Of a stretch of DNA of 64,000 nt, positions 17,083 to 25,442 are shown piece after piece (within the stretch, counting starts at the first letter, position 1; each line of letters starts with the position of its first letter). The notes below the pieces were generated by a model. That model ran no database searches. It worked only from the letters and a program-made list of their open reading frames with translations, and was not told the origin of the DNA. This DNA comes from Acidicapsa acidisoli (GTDB lineage Bacteria; Acidobacteriota; Terriglobia; Terriglobales; Acidobacteriaceae), in NCBI RefSeq assembly GCF_025685625.1, contig NZ_JAGSYI010000002.1:310001-374000 (forward strand), given 5' to 3'. Both the position numbers and the translations under genes were made by a program.

Positions 17083-19656
17083 TTACTCCCCGCGCAACAC
17101 TTCCAGGGGTCGTAAGCCAAGGATGCGATAACTCGCTAGCCAGCCGGTTGCGGCAGCCAGAATGGCTGTGCCCACTAAAGCGATCAGAGTAGCACGCCAC
17201 TCAAAATGCCATTGCGCTTCGAGCTTACGCAGCAGCACGCGAGTGAGCAGGTTGGCAAAGATGGCGCCGACTGTACCCGCCAGAAGACCAAGCACGCTGA
17301 ACTCCACGCTGAAGATACGAATGATGCGCCAGCGCGTTGCTCCAAGCGTCTTCAGCACGACCGCTTCCCGAGTGCGGCGAAAGCGCGTACTGGCAATGCT
17401 CGAAGCCAGAATCATCAGGCCAGCAAAAATCGAAAATCCAGCAAGAAAGCGAACCACGAAAGTAATCTGATTGACCACGGTTTCGATGCGGTCGAGGACG
17501 TCGGCCAGATTAATGACCGTAACCGTCGGAAACGCCGCAAAGAGGGCGCGTTCGATCATTGATACTTGCTTCGAATCGACCCTCGCAGCGCCATACCAGA
17601 CTACAGGCGCGTCTTTAAGCAAACCGGACGGCAAGAGGAAGCTGCTGCGGCCACCGATGTGCTGTTCGTCGGCGCGGAAGGTCGCAGCGACTGTGAGTTG
17701 CATCACCTTTCCCTCGACTTCAACAGCAACAGCAGAACCGACGCCAACGTGAATGCGCTGCGCAATGCCTTCGCCGATGGCCATCTGATGCGCGTTGGGG
17801 TCGCTCCACCATTTGCCTTGCCGGATCTTGTCTCCTTCCGGCAGCGTGTCCGCCCAACTCAGCGACACACTCTCGAGCATGCGGCGTGGAAAATGTTCGA
17901 CTTTCAGTTTTTCCAGCGGAACACCATTGAGCGAAACAAATCTCCCACTGATGACCGGAAGCAACTCCAACTGATCCTGGACACCTGGCTGCGTCTTGAA
18001 AAACTTTTGCATTCCCGGGACTTCGTCCGAGGTAACGTCGACAAGGAAGATGTTCGGCAGCTTCGGCGAGGCAGTCTCCTGAATCTCACGCAGCACCTGG
18101 GACTGCATCAGGTAGACGGCCAGAATCAGCATCACTCCGGTGCCAAGAGCAGCGAGCACGGCAGCCGACTGATTGCCCGGGCGATAGAGATTAGCCAGTC
18201 CCTGGCGCAGATATTGCGGCAAATGCAGGCGCACAATCTTGAGCAGCCAACGCAGCAGGCGCAGAAATCCAGCAGAAAGCAGGAGCAGAACAATGAGAAT
18301 AGCCGCGAGAGACGCGCCGAACCATGTGCCGACCTGCGCGGAATCGCTCAGCGCGGCGGCGATTGCAGTCAGCGCTACCAGAATCACGACGGCCGCGGCA
18401 ATCTGGAGCTTGCGCTGTCCCCAGTGACGCAGAAAGGCGACAAATCCGCGCTCCTCCGCTTGCTCCACCATGCGGCGCAAAACAAGGATGGGCCGCACCT
18501 GACGGACATCGAGCAACGGAGGGAGGCAGAAGAGCAGCGTGGTCAGCAGACCCGTTGCAAGGCCAGCCAGAGCCGACCGCCATGGAAAGGAAAGCGTCGC
18601 GTGTACCGGCAGCAAATTGCCGAAGACCGCCGGAAGCGCCAGCATTACGCCCGCGCCGGCAGCCACTCCGACAAGCGCGCCAGCCAGTCCCAGACCCATC
18701 GTTTGCAGTAGAAAAATGCGCAGCAGATCGCCGGAGCCAGCACCAATCGCTTTCAGGATCGCCAGCACATCCATGCGCTGTTCGAGATGCGCGTGCATCG
18801 ACATGGCGACGCCAATTGCACCAAGCACCATGGCCACCAGGCAAATGAGACTTAGGATCGCAGTAGCGCGGTCCAGGCCCTCCGTCAACGCGGGGTTGCC
18901 CTCACGGTAGTCCATCACCTGCGCTTCCGGCAGCATGGCCTCGACCTGCTTGCGGACGGCCGCGAGTTGAACCGTGGTCTGCAGCGTGGTCGGTAGTTGC
19001 AATAAGAGCCGTTCGTTAGCCCGGCTGCCGGGGGCGAGCAGATTAGTTGAATCGAGAGCCGCTCGGGAGATAAGCACACGCGGCCCCAGGCCAGCTCCGG
19101 CCGTGATGCGGTCTGGCTCCTGAACAAGCCGGGCGGCAATGCGGAAGTTGTGACCGCCCAGGCGCAGCGTATCACCGACTTTGGCTTTCAGCCGGATCAG
19201 AAACTCATCGGCAACGACAACGGAGTTGGCTGTCAACGCGGAGGCGAGCGGCATATCCGGATCAAGCTCAGCTTTTCCGTAATACGGATATGCAGCGGGA
19301 TCGACGGCCTTGAGCGATACGAGGATCGGGACCGGATCGGGTGGGACCGAGGCCATCGAGATGGTTTCCGTTACCCATGTGCTGCGGATTCCCTGCCCCT
19401 TGAGCGAGTCGACCTTCTGCCGCTCTGCCGCTGAGGGTTGCTGATTGGTTCGCGCTGAGAGATCGCCTGCCATCAACGAACGCGCCTCACGTGTGAGTGT
19501 CGAGCGGAAACTCTCGCTGAACCCGCGAACGCCGACAAGCGCAGCGACACCGACAGCAACCGAGAGAACTACAAAGATGAACTTGCCGGGAGCGGAGCGC
19601 AGATCGCGACCGGCGATGATGGCCGCGCGTGACCAGGTGAGAGATCGCTGTGCCAT
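17083..19656 (-). CDS. ybbP: ABC transporter permease, YbbP/FtsX family
   Basis: 857 residues. N-terminal membrane helix at about 25-45 (FIFVVLSVAVGVAALVGVRGF), a long MacB-like extracytoplasmic domain, then two FtsX cores: helices near 255-400 and a second set near 720-857 (LAGFSIFAGLMILASSIAS and the terminal TLIALVGTAILAAATGWLAS), with additional helices around 420-480. This ten-helix layout is that of YbbP-type permeases. The start codon at 19656 directly follows the stop of the ATPase gene. YbbAP-type exporters are thought to act on lipophilic or hydrophobic molecules in the envelope; the physiological substrate is not settled. Confidence 0.9.
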   Translation of the reverse strand: MAQRSLTWSRAAIIAGRDLRSAPGKFIFVVLSVAVGVAALVGVRGFSESFRSTLTREARSLMAGDLSARTNQQPSAAERQKVDSLKGQGIRSTWVTETISMASVPPDPVPILVSLKAVDPAAYPYYGKAELDPDMPLASALTANSVVVADEFLIRLKAKVGDTLRLGGHNFRIAARLVQEPDRITAGAGLGPRVLISRAALDSTNLLAPGSRANERLLLQLPTTLQTTVQLAAVRKQVEAMLPEAQVMDYREGNPALTEGLDRATAILSLICLVAMVLGAIGVAMSMHAHLEQRMDVLAILKAIGAGSGDLLRIFLLQTMGLGLAGALVGVAAGAGVMLALPAVFGNLLPVHATLSFPWRSALAGLATGLLTTLLFCLPPLLDVRQVRPILVLRRMVEQAEERGFVAFLRHWGQRKLQIAAAVVILVALTAIAAALSDSAQVGTWFGASLAAILIVLLLLSAGFLRLLRWLLKIVRLHLPQYLRQGLANLYRPGNQSAAVLAALGTGVMLILAVYLMQSQVLREIQETASPKLPNIFLVDVTSDEVPGMQKFFKTQPGVQDQLELLPVISGRFVSLNGVPLEKLKVEHFPRRMLESVSLSWADTLPEGDKIRQGKWWSDPNAHQMAIGEGIAQRIHVGVGSAVAVEVEGKVMQLTVAATFRADEQHIGGRSSFLLPSGLLKDAPVVWYGAARVDSKQVSMIERALFAAFPTVTVINLADVLDRIETVVNQITFVVRFLAGFSIFAGLMILASSIASTRFRRTREAVVLKTLGATRWRIIRIFSVEFSVLGLLAGTVGAIFANLLTRVLLRKLEAQWHFEWRATLIALVGTAILAAATGWLASYRILGLRPLEVLRGE

Positions 19657-20373
19657 CTACTGAATCCCATCCTGAATTCCGCTCGCCACGGCAACTGGCT
19701 CAGCCGACAGAATGTCTTCCACCACCAGGCCGTCCCGCAACACGATCTTGCGGTGTGCCAGCGCGGCGACCTGCGGATCGTGGGTTACCAGAACGAGGGT
19801 GGTTCCTGCGTCCCGGTTGCGGCTCAGAAGCAATTCGAGTACTTTTTCGCCGTTCACGGAGTCGAGGTTGCCGGTAGGTTCGTCGGCCATGACAATAGGC
19901 GGTTCGACGATGAAGGCTCGCGCCAGCGCAACACGTTGCTGTTCGCCGCCGGAGAGTTGCACGGGGTAGTGATCGACGCGCTCGGCGAGGCCCACCTGTG
20001 TCAGCAATTTACGGGCACGGTCGATACCGCTCCCCGGCAGATTAAGTTCGAAGGGCAACAGCACATTTTCTAGCGCAGTGAGCGTCGGAATCAGTTGGTA
20101 CGACTGAAAAACAAACCCCAGCTTCTGGCCTCGCACGGCGGAAAGCGCTTCTTCTTCCAGATTGTGAATCGGCGTGCCGTCGAGCCAGATTTCGCCTTCG
20201 CTAGGCGTATCGAGGCCGGCAAGCAGGCCCAGCAACGTGCTCTTTCCGCTACCGCTGGCCCCAACAATCGCTACAAACTGACCCGAAGGGATGCTTATGT
20301 CGATCCCCTTCAAAATCTCGACTCGTCTTGAGCCGTTCTGAATCCACTTCCTCACCCCGCGCACTTCAATCAT
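19657..20373 (-). CDS. ybbA: ABC transporter ATP-binding protein, YbbA/LolD family
   Basis: 238 residues when started at ATG 20373, which has GGAG ten bases upstream and begins MIEVRGVRKW; the frame stays open to 20718 but that extension would run antisense through the divergent tesA. Walker A is GASGSGKST, Q-loop region VFQSYQLIP, signature LSGGEQQRVALARA, Walker B IVMADEPTGNLDS, switch His in LVTHDP. It powers the permease encoded immediately downstream. MacB/LolD/YbbA-type ATPases share these features; the YbbA assignment comes from the YbbP partner and from the divergent tesA neighbour. Confidence 0.93.
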   Translation of the reverse strand: MIEVRGVRKWIQNGSRRVEILKGIDISIPSGQFVAIVGASGSGKSTLLGLLAGLDTPSEGEIWLDGTPIHNLEEEALSAVRGQKLGFVFQSYQLIPTLTALENVLLPFELNLPGSGIDRARKLLTQVGLAERVDHYPVQLSGGEQQRVALARAFIVEPPIVMADEPTGNLDSVNGEKVLELLLSRNRDAGTTLVLVTHDPQVAALAHRKIVLRDGLVVEDILSAEPVAVASGIQDGIQ

Positions 20374-20517
20374 CCAGCACTCCAGCCGCTTTGGCTTGTT
20401 TCTGACCGTTTTCGGACCGTTCCCTGCTTTGATGCTACGCGGTTTTGCCGCAATGGGTTCCCCGCGCAGACCGATGGGGCACAGCGCCCCGCTCTCACCG
20501 ATTGATACACTGCACAC

Positions 20518-21156
20518 ATGATGCGTCGCCGCAATCGGAGACTGAGCCGCCTCGGTCCGCTCTTGGCAATTTGCCTGATCGCCGTCGGGATGCACGCTGC
20601 CAGCCCCGAGAAGACCCTGGTCTGTTTTGGCGACAGCATCACAGCCGGTTACGGATTGGACGCCGACAAGAGCTATCCAGCAGCCCTGGCAGAACTTCTG
20701 TCGAAGCGCGGATACCATTACCGCGTCCTCAACCAGGGCGTGAGCGGGAATACGACGAAAGATGCCGTGGCCCGCGTGAACTCAATCGTCGCGCTTCATC
20801 CCGAGGTCGTGGTCGTGGAATTCGGCGGCAACGACGGTCTTCGCGGCCTCCCGCTCGACGTAACCCGCAAGAATCTCGATTCTGTGCTCGCAACTTTGGA
20901 AGCCGCAAAGATTCGAGTTCTCTTGGTGGGCATCACCTTGCCGCCAAATTACGGCGCGGACTATATCCAGACCTTTAACGCCATCTATCGCGACGCGGCA
21001 AACAAGCATCATGTACCGCTCATGCCGATGCTGTACGACCATATTTACACGTTGCCTGGAACAATCCAGGAGGACGGCATCCATCCAACGGCAAAGGGCT
21101 CCGAGTTGATCGCCGAACACCTTGAGCCGCTGTTGATTCCGTTGCTCCGCAAGTAA
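20518..21156 (+). CDS. tesA: periplasmic arylesterase/lysophospholipase/thioesterase TesA
   Basis: 212 residues. Signal peptide to about residue 24 (LGPLLAICLIAVGMHAAS). All SGNH blocks are present: CFGDSITAGYGL with the catalytic Ser, VLNQGVSGNTT, EFGGNDGLRG and DGIHPTAKG with the Asp-x-x-His pair. Length and block spacing match E. coli TesA (protease I/lysophospholipase L1). The divergent ybbA-ybbP neighbour has the same relation in E. coli, supporting orthology and a link between envelope lipid or ester hydrolysis and the YbbAP exporter. The divergent promoters lie in the 144 bases between the two starts. Confidence 0.93.
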   Translation: MMRRRNRRLSRLGPLLAICLIAVGMHAASPEKTLVCFGDSITAGYGLDADKSYPAALAELLSKRGYHYRVLNQGVSGNTTKDAVARVNSIVALHPEVVVVEFGGNDGLRGLPLDVTRKNLDSVLATLEAAKIRVLLVGITLPPNYGADYIQTFNAIYRDAANKHHVPLMPMLYDHIYTLPGTIQEDGIHPTAKGSELIAEHLEPLLIPLLRK

Positions 21157-21168
21157 TCTGATTCAAAC

Positions 21169-21504
21169 TCAAAAAGCCTGAACGCCTGGACCGGACATTC
21201 GGATAGTCATGGCAATCTCATGAGCTTTCGTTCGGTTGAAGTCGTCCACGCGCCCCATGATCAGAAAGATGTCGACCAGCCATAGGATCCCCAAAAGGCC
21301 TCCCGTCAGAAGTTTCAATAGTCCGAGTCCGATATCTCCCACAAGGAATCGATCAATGCCGAATGCTCCCAGAAAGACGGAGATGACAAGGATCCGAACG
21401 CGATCCTTTCGTTCAGCGCCGTACTGCGCCTGAAAGAGAAATTTCTGCTGCTCGGTCATTCCCTCAGTGAGTTGCATCTGCTCGGCCACACTGAACTCTG
21501 CCAT
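21169..21504 (-). CDS. TM2 domain-containing membrane protein
   Basis: 111 residues from ATG 21504, chosen because GGGAGG stands five bases upstream; the frame is open further but without support. After a charged cytoplasmic N-terminus (EQQKFLFQAQYGAERKDR) comes the TM2 domain: helix VRILVISVFLGAFGIDRFLVG, the conserved DRFLVGDIGLGLLKLLTGG turn, and helix LGILWLVDIFLIMGRVDDFN. TM2 proteins are small two-helix membrane proteins of unknown molecular role. The gene overlaps the end of the upstream DUF2752 gene by 49 bases, so the two are translated as a unit. Confidence 0.88.
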   Translation of the reverse strand: MAEFSVAEQMQLTEGMTEQQKFLFQAQYGAERKDRVRILVISVFLGAFGIDRFLVGDIGLGLLKLLTGGLLGILWLVDIFLIMGRVDDFNRTKAHEIAMTIRMSGPGVQAF

Positions 21505-21917
21505 AGTCCTCCCGGTCTCCCTGTCCCGATTGCGCCGGGATCTTCCCGATGGATTTTTGCGGCTGCGGAAATCTCTCTTCGGAATATCACCAGCCTGCAG
21601 ACTTGTAAACAGAAAAGCATCCAAAGCAATGCGAACGTGGAAGGGGAAAGTGGATTCTGAACAATAGCATCGTGCAATCGGCCGCTCCAAAGCAAAGTAA
21701 GGGCGCGCGTCATTCCACAGCCTGGACAGGAGTGACCCGAGACGAGCGTGATCAGGCATGGCACCTGAATGAGCGGAGATCCAGATTGCCGCTGCGCGAG
21801 TGCGTTCAGAAGCGTACCCGGAGCGAGGGTCAGCGCAATCAAATGCTCCACCCAACGCGAATTGCCGCTCCTACGCAACCGAGATTGGCGACGAAAACCC
21901 ATCGGGAATGCCACCAC
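21456..21917 (-). CDS. DUF2752 family membrane protein
   Basis: 153 residues. The diagnostic DUF2752 motif GHSCPGCGMTRAL is present (residues about 61-73) between hydrophobic stretches at roughly 24-40 and 93-112. The paired cysteines in CPGC are conserved in the family; their role is unknown. The C-terminal 40 residues are hydrophilic. DUF2752 and TM2 genes are often neighbours, and here they overlap by 49 bases. The exact start is uncertain; a GTG/ATG further in (the MGFRRQSRL region) is possible. Confidence 0.8.
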   Translation of the reverse strand: MVAFPMGFRRQSRLRRSGNSRWVEHLIALTLAPGTLLNALAQRQSGSPLIQVPCLITLVSGHSCPGCGMTRALTLLWSGRLHDAIVQNPLSPSTFALLWMLFCLQVCRLVIFRREISAAAKIHREDPGAIGTGRPGGLWQSSVWPSRCNSLRE

Positions 21918-22118
21918 AGTATTCCAAAGCGGAAACCTGCGCTACTAAGTTGCGAGATCAGCTATTGGCCATACGGGCCGGAGCGGTTTCGAATTTAGAC
22001 TCCACTTTCGCACCACGGCGAAGCCCGGAATAGCAGCTCAAAGGCTTTACTTGCGGCGAATCGTATGCTCAGTGTGATAATCTGCGCTTTTTGAAGCAGT
22101 TCTTAGGAGTGAATTGAT
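21918..22118. promoter_or_regulatory. divergent promoter region before the second GH3 gene
   Basis: 201 bases between divergent genes. The ribosome site of the GH3 gene is AGGAG at 22107-22111. A TGTGATAATCT stretch around 22072 could supply a -10 element, but the -35 is unclear. No operator recognised. Confidence 0.35.
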
Positions 22119-24329
22119 ATGCAAATTAAATGGCTGGCACCCATGGGTGTGATTGCCTTAGTGTCGATGGCGTGCCAGGGCTGGGCGCAGACCGATTATC
22201 CCTTTCGCGATCCAAAACTGCCGATCGAGCAGCGTGTCACCGACCTGCTCAGCCGCCTGACGCTGGATGAAAAGGTGTCCTTGATGAGCGGCAGCCCGAA
22301 GATACCGCGGCTCGGACTCGCTTTCACCGGCCAGGTTGAAGGTCTGCACGGTCTGGCTCTAGGAGGCCCCGGACATTGGGAGGGCAAGGGCAAAGTGCCG
22401 CTGCCAACGACCACCTTCCCGCAGGAGCGCGGCCTTGGCAACACCTGGGATCCTGCGCTGATGGAAAAGATCGGAGCGCTGGAAGGATATGAGGCTCGCT
22501 ACGACTACCAAAGCCCCACGTATAATCGTGGCGGCGTAGTTGTCCGCGCTCCCAATGTCGATCTGGCGCGCGATCCCCGCTGGGGCCGCAGTGAAGAGTC
22601 GATGGGCGAAGACCCGTATCTCGTCGGCACCATGTCTGTGGGATTCATGCACGGCCTCCAGGGACCCGACCCCGATCACTGGCAGGCGTCCTCGCTGATG
22701 AAGCACTTCCTCGCCAACGAGAATGAAGACACCCGCTCCTCCAGCTCTTCGGACTTCGGCGAGCGGCTCTTTCGCGAATACTATTCCGTTCCCTTCCGCA
22801 TGGGTTTCGAAGAGGGCGGTTCGCGCGGAGTGATGGCCGCGTACAACTCGTGGAACGGCACGCCGATGATGATCAACCCAGTCCTTAAGGACGTGATGAT
22901 CAAGGAGTGGGGCAACGACGGCATCATCTGCACCGATGGCGGAGCCCTCGGACTCCTGATCACCGCGCACAAGAGCTTTCCAGATAAGGAACACGGCTCA
23001 GCAGCCGCGGTCAAAGCCGGAATCAATTACTTCCTCGATACATACCAGCCTGACCTGACCAAGGCGCTTGCCGACGGGTTGGTGACCGAATCCGAACTGG
23101 ACTCCTCGCTGCGAGGCTGGTTGAGAGTGCTCGTAAAGCTGGGTGAGTTTGACGCCGTAAATGGGGTTCCAGGCGCAAACGATCCCTATGGCAAAATCGG
23201 ACGCGAAGCCAACGATACTCCGCCGTGGGAACGCGAAAGCAGCAAGCAGCTGGCGCGGCTCGCAACCGACGAATCGATTGTTCTGCTGAAGAACGAGAAC
23301 AATACCCTGCCGCTGGACGCTGCCAAGCTCAAGACCATCGCCGTGATCGGTCCCTGGGCCGACGACGTGCTGCTCGACTGGTACAGCGGAACGCCGCCGT
23401 ATTCCGTGACTGCCCTGCAAGGCATCCGCGAGGCAGTCGGCAAAGGCGCAAAGGTCGTATTCGACAAAGGAACCGACCCGGCCGCCGCCGCTGCATTGGC
23501 CCGAACCGCTGACGTCGCAATCGTCGTTGTAGGCAATCACCCCTACTGCAACGCCACCAAATGGGCGCAGTGCGATACTCCCAGCAATGGCCGCGAAGCC
23601 GTCGACCGCAAGACGATCGTCCTGGAGCAGGAGGATCTCGTGAAGCAGGTCTACGCAGCCAATCCGCATACAGTGGAGGTGCTTGTTTCCAGCTTTCCAT
23701 ACGCGATTGTCTGGAGCCAGCAGCACGTTCCCGCAATCGTCCATCTGACGCATAACAGCCAGGAGCTTGGTCACGGCCTCGCCGATGTCCTATTCGGCAA
23801 GTACTCCCCCGCCGGGCGTCTCGTCCAAACATGGCCCACAGGCGACGACCAGCTGCTGCCCATCATGGATTACGACCTGACCCACGGCCGCACCTATCTC
23901 TACAGCAAGCAGAAGCCGCTGTATCCCTTCGGTTACGGCCTCAGCTACACCACCTTCGCATACGAAAAGCTGGACCCGAGTTCCTCCAGCATCGCCGGCG
24001 ACGGACAAGTCGAGGTCACCGTGCATCTGAAGAACACCGGAAAGCGGGATAGTGACGAAGTCGTTCAACTCTATGTGCAGCACCTGGGATCGGCTGTCGA
24101 AAGACCGCAGCTTGAATTAAAGGGCTTCCGCCGGATTCATGTCGCCGCAGGTCAATCCGCCGATGCAAAGATCATGGTGAAAGCGCGGGATCTGGCGTAT
24201 TGGGATGCGGCTCGCCATGCATGGCGCGTCGAAAAGGAACCGGTGCGATTGCTGGCCGGTGGTTCCTCGGATAACCTGCCGGTCACGGCGCAAATACAGA
24301 TCACCGCTCCGTTCGAGTATCGTCCGTAG
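22119..24329 (+). CDS. secreted GH3 family beta-xylosidase/glucosidase
   Basis: 736 residues with AGGAG eight bases before the ATG. Signal peptide residues 1-24 (GVIALVSMACQGWAQ). GH3 barrel opens with RVTDLLSRLTLDEKVSLMSG; the substrate loop includes VDLARDPRWGRSEESMGEDP and KHFLANENE; the nucleophile is Asp273 in GIICTDGGAL. The C-terminal sandwich (IAVIGPWADD) and a fibronectin-III-like end (VELYVQ-like VVQLYVQHLGS) follow. The overall form resembles plant/Bacteroides xylosidase-type GH3 more than BglX. It differs clearly from the GH3 enzyme at 3.8-6.2 kb, so the two are not recent duplicates. It stands alone in its transcription unit; hairpin terminator downstream. Confidence 0.93.
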   Translation: MQIKWLAPMGVIALVSMACQGWAQTDYPFRDPKLPIEQRVTDLLSRLTLDEKVSLMSGSPKIPRLGLAFTGQVEGLHGLALGGPGHWEGKGKVPLPTTTFPQERGLGNTWDPALMEKIGALEGYEARYDYQSPTYNRGGVVVRAPNVDLARDPRWGRSEESMGEDPYLVGTMSVGFMHGLQGPDPDHWQASSLMKHFLANENEDTRSSSSSDFGERLFREYYSVPFRMGFEEGGSRGVMAAYNSWNGTPMMINPVLKDVMIKEWGNDGIICTDGGALGLLITAHKSFPDKEHGSAAAVKAGINYFLDTYQPDLTKALADGLVTESELDSSLRGWLRVLVKLGEFDAVNGVPGANDPYGKIGREANDTPPWERESSKQLARLATDESIVLLKNENNTLPLDAAKLKTIAVIGPWADDVLLDWYSGTPPYSVTALQGIREAVGKGAKVVFDKGTDPAAAAALARTADVAIVVVGNHPYCNATKWAQCDTPSNGREAVDRKTIVLEQEDLVKQVYAANPHTVEVLVSSFPYAIVWSQQHVPAIVHLTHNSQELGHGLADVLFGKYSPAGRLVQTWPTGDDQLLPIMDYDLTHGRTYLYSKQKPLYPFGYGLSYTTFAYEKLDPSSSSIAGDGQVEVTVHLKNTGKRDSDEVVQLYVQHLGSAVERPQLELKGFRRIHVAAGQSADAKIMVKARDLAYWDAARHAWRVEKEPVRLLAGGSSDNLPVTAQIQITAPFEYRP

Positions 24330-24332
24330 ATC

Positions 24333-24390
24333 CATAAGCCGTCAGAGCTCAAGTCGCAGGGGGAGTGCGGCTTGAGCTCTGAGGTTTATG
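24333..24390 (+). terminator. long imperfect hairpin after the second GH3 gene
   Basis: Core stem CAGAGCTCAAG(t)CGCA / TGCG(g)CTTGAGCTCTG with loop GGGGGAG, extended outward by CATAAGCC / GGTTTATG with a wobble and one bulge. No T run follows, so termination is likely but not certain. Confidence 0.6.
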
Positions 24391-24449
24391 CGGTGAAAAG
24401 TCCGCACAAATTAAATTTCTTGGGAGGCTTGAATGCCAGAAGGAAGGAA

Positions 24450-24526
24450 TGGTGCGCCCAGAGAGATTCGAACTCCCGACCTGTTGATTCGTAGTCAACC
24501 GCTCTATCCAGCTGAGCTATAGGCGC
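24450..24526 (-). tRNA. tRNA-Arg (anticodon ACG)
   Basis: Minus-strand cloverleaf: acceptor GCGCCTA pairs with TGGGCGC, D arm GCTC/GAGC, anticodon stem GTTGA/TCAAC around loop CTACGAA (anticodon ACG, read as ICG after deamination), variable AGGTC, T arm CGGGAG TTCGAAT CTCTC region, discriminator A and encoded CCA. It decodes CGU/CGC/CGA. Confidence 0.95.
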
Positions 24527-24592
24527 ATATCGGTTCGTTCCCGAACCTTCTTCAGAGTAACAAGAAACCGGGGTCCCGGCAAGCTCCAGCGG

Positions 24593-24865
24593 CTACGCTT
24601 TGGGAGCAGCCACAGGAGCAGCTTCCGCAGGCGGCGGAGGCAATACCGGCAATTCCTCAATGAGTTGCAGCCCGGAGCGGCGAACCAATTGAGTTACCGT
24701 GGCTGCATTCAAGCGCGTGGCATCATATTCAACGAGCAGAGTGCTGGCCGCGCGGTCGAAAGACAATCGGCGAATGCCGTAGACTTCACGCGCATTTGCG
24801 AGCGCAAAGAGTTCCGGCTCACTCGGCTGGCCGCTGTAGCGAAAGAGGATGTCTACGTTAGTCAT
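24593..24865 (-). CDS. HMA-like small protein lacking the CxxC motif
   Basis: 90 residues from ATG 24865; a TTG 27 bases upstream (24892) is in frame and follows a GGAAGG-like stretch, so the start is unsure. The sequence from VDILFRYSG to LVRRSGLQLIEE fits the beta-alpha-beta-beta-alpha-beta pattern of heavy-metal-associated domains (EVYGIRRLSFDRAASTLLVEYDATRLN, quoted only in part: REVYGIRRLSFDRAASTL), but the metal-binding GMxCxxC loop is replaced by RYSGQPSEPE and the protein has no Cys. A Pro/Ala-rich tail ends it. It is encoded 40 bases after the TlpA-like gene, in the same direction, and may be co-transcribed. Function unknown; metal binding seems excluded. Confidence 0.65.
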   Translation of the reverse strand: MTNVDILFRYSGQPSEPELFALANAREVYGIRRLSFDRAASTLLVEYDATRLNAATVTQLVRRSGLQLIEELPVLPPPPAEAAPVAAPKA

Positions 24866-24904
24866 GACTTGATAATACCAATTTCCTTCCAATCAGTTTA
24901 GGAC

Positions 24905-25408
24905 TCACAGAGTCTTCAGGAAACGCAGGATTTCCGGGTCGTTCCAATTGGTTGCGCCAATAAATCTGCGCCGAATTCTGCCCTGGCGGTCAATCACGAA
25001 AGTCTCCGGCCATCCTGTCGTTCCGTACTTTGTAGCAGCGGTCTGCTGCGGGTCTCTGACGGTAATGAAATTGACCTGCCGCTGAATTAGAAACCGCCGA
25101 TAAGCACCCTCATCCTCATCGATGCTGACCGCAAGGATCGGATAATCCGGATGATCGCGATGAAACTGCTGCAACGAAGGCAGCTCAACGATGCACGGCG
25201 CACACCAGCTCGCCCAGAAGTTGAGCAGAACCACCCGGCCGCGATAGTCCGCGAGATGGATGGAAGTCTTGCCGTCCGCAACGGAGAAATCCGGAGCAGG
25301 TATGCCAATCTCAGAAGGGTGACTACCGCGGTCGCAGCCGAACGCCGTCAAAGCAAGCATCAGGCAGATCAAAGCTGGAACACGCGGCTTGAGATTCCTT
25401 ATACCCAC
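24905..25408 (-). CDS. TlpA/ResA-like thioredoxin-fold lipoprotein
   Basis: I prefer the GTG at 25408 (167 aa) because it gives a normal lipoprotein signal, with KPR then ICLMLALTAFGC, lipid-modified Cys near residue 25; the frame is open to 25450 but this would overlap the divergent glycosyltransferase start. The mature domain has LNFWASWCAPCIVELPSL, the WCxxC active site of TlpA/ResA/CcmG proteins, and cis-Pro in TTGWPETFVIDRQG. Such proteins reduce periplasmic disulfides, often of apocytochrome c or copper sites of cytochrome oxidase. The window's many c-type cytochromes make this plausible, but the gene is not next to them. Confidence 0.88.
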   Translation of the reverse strand: MGIRNLKPRVPALICLMLALTAFGCDRGSHPSEIGIPAPDFSVADGKTSIHLADYRGRVVLLNFWASWCAPCIVELPSLQQFHRDHPDYPILAVSIDEDEGAYRRFLIQRQVNFITVRDPQQTAATKYGTTGWPETFVIDRQGRIRRRFIGATNWNDPEILRFLKTL

Positions 25409-25419
25409 ATCCCTATAAT
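25389..25419 (+). promoter_or_regulatory. candidate promoter for the glycosyltransferase gene
   Basis: A perfect TATAAT at 25414-25419 lies 24 bases before the ATG at 25443; TTGAGA at 25389-25394 would be the -35 with a long 19-base spacer. The start region of the divergent TlpA-like gene overlaps it. Confidence 0.4.
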
Positions 25420-25442
25420 ACGGAGCGGGAGTCGTACACACC

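Noticed and set aside
17566-18711. 381-codon frame antisense to the ABC permease
   Set aside because: Arg/Gln-rich translation without domain features, opposite a well-supported YbbP gene.
20374-20718. N-terminal extension of the YbbA ATPase frame
   Set aside because: It overlaps the start of the divergent tesA on the other strand; ATG 20373 has a good ribosome site and begins at the normal family start.
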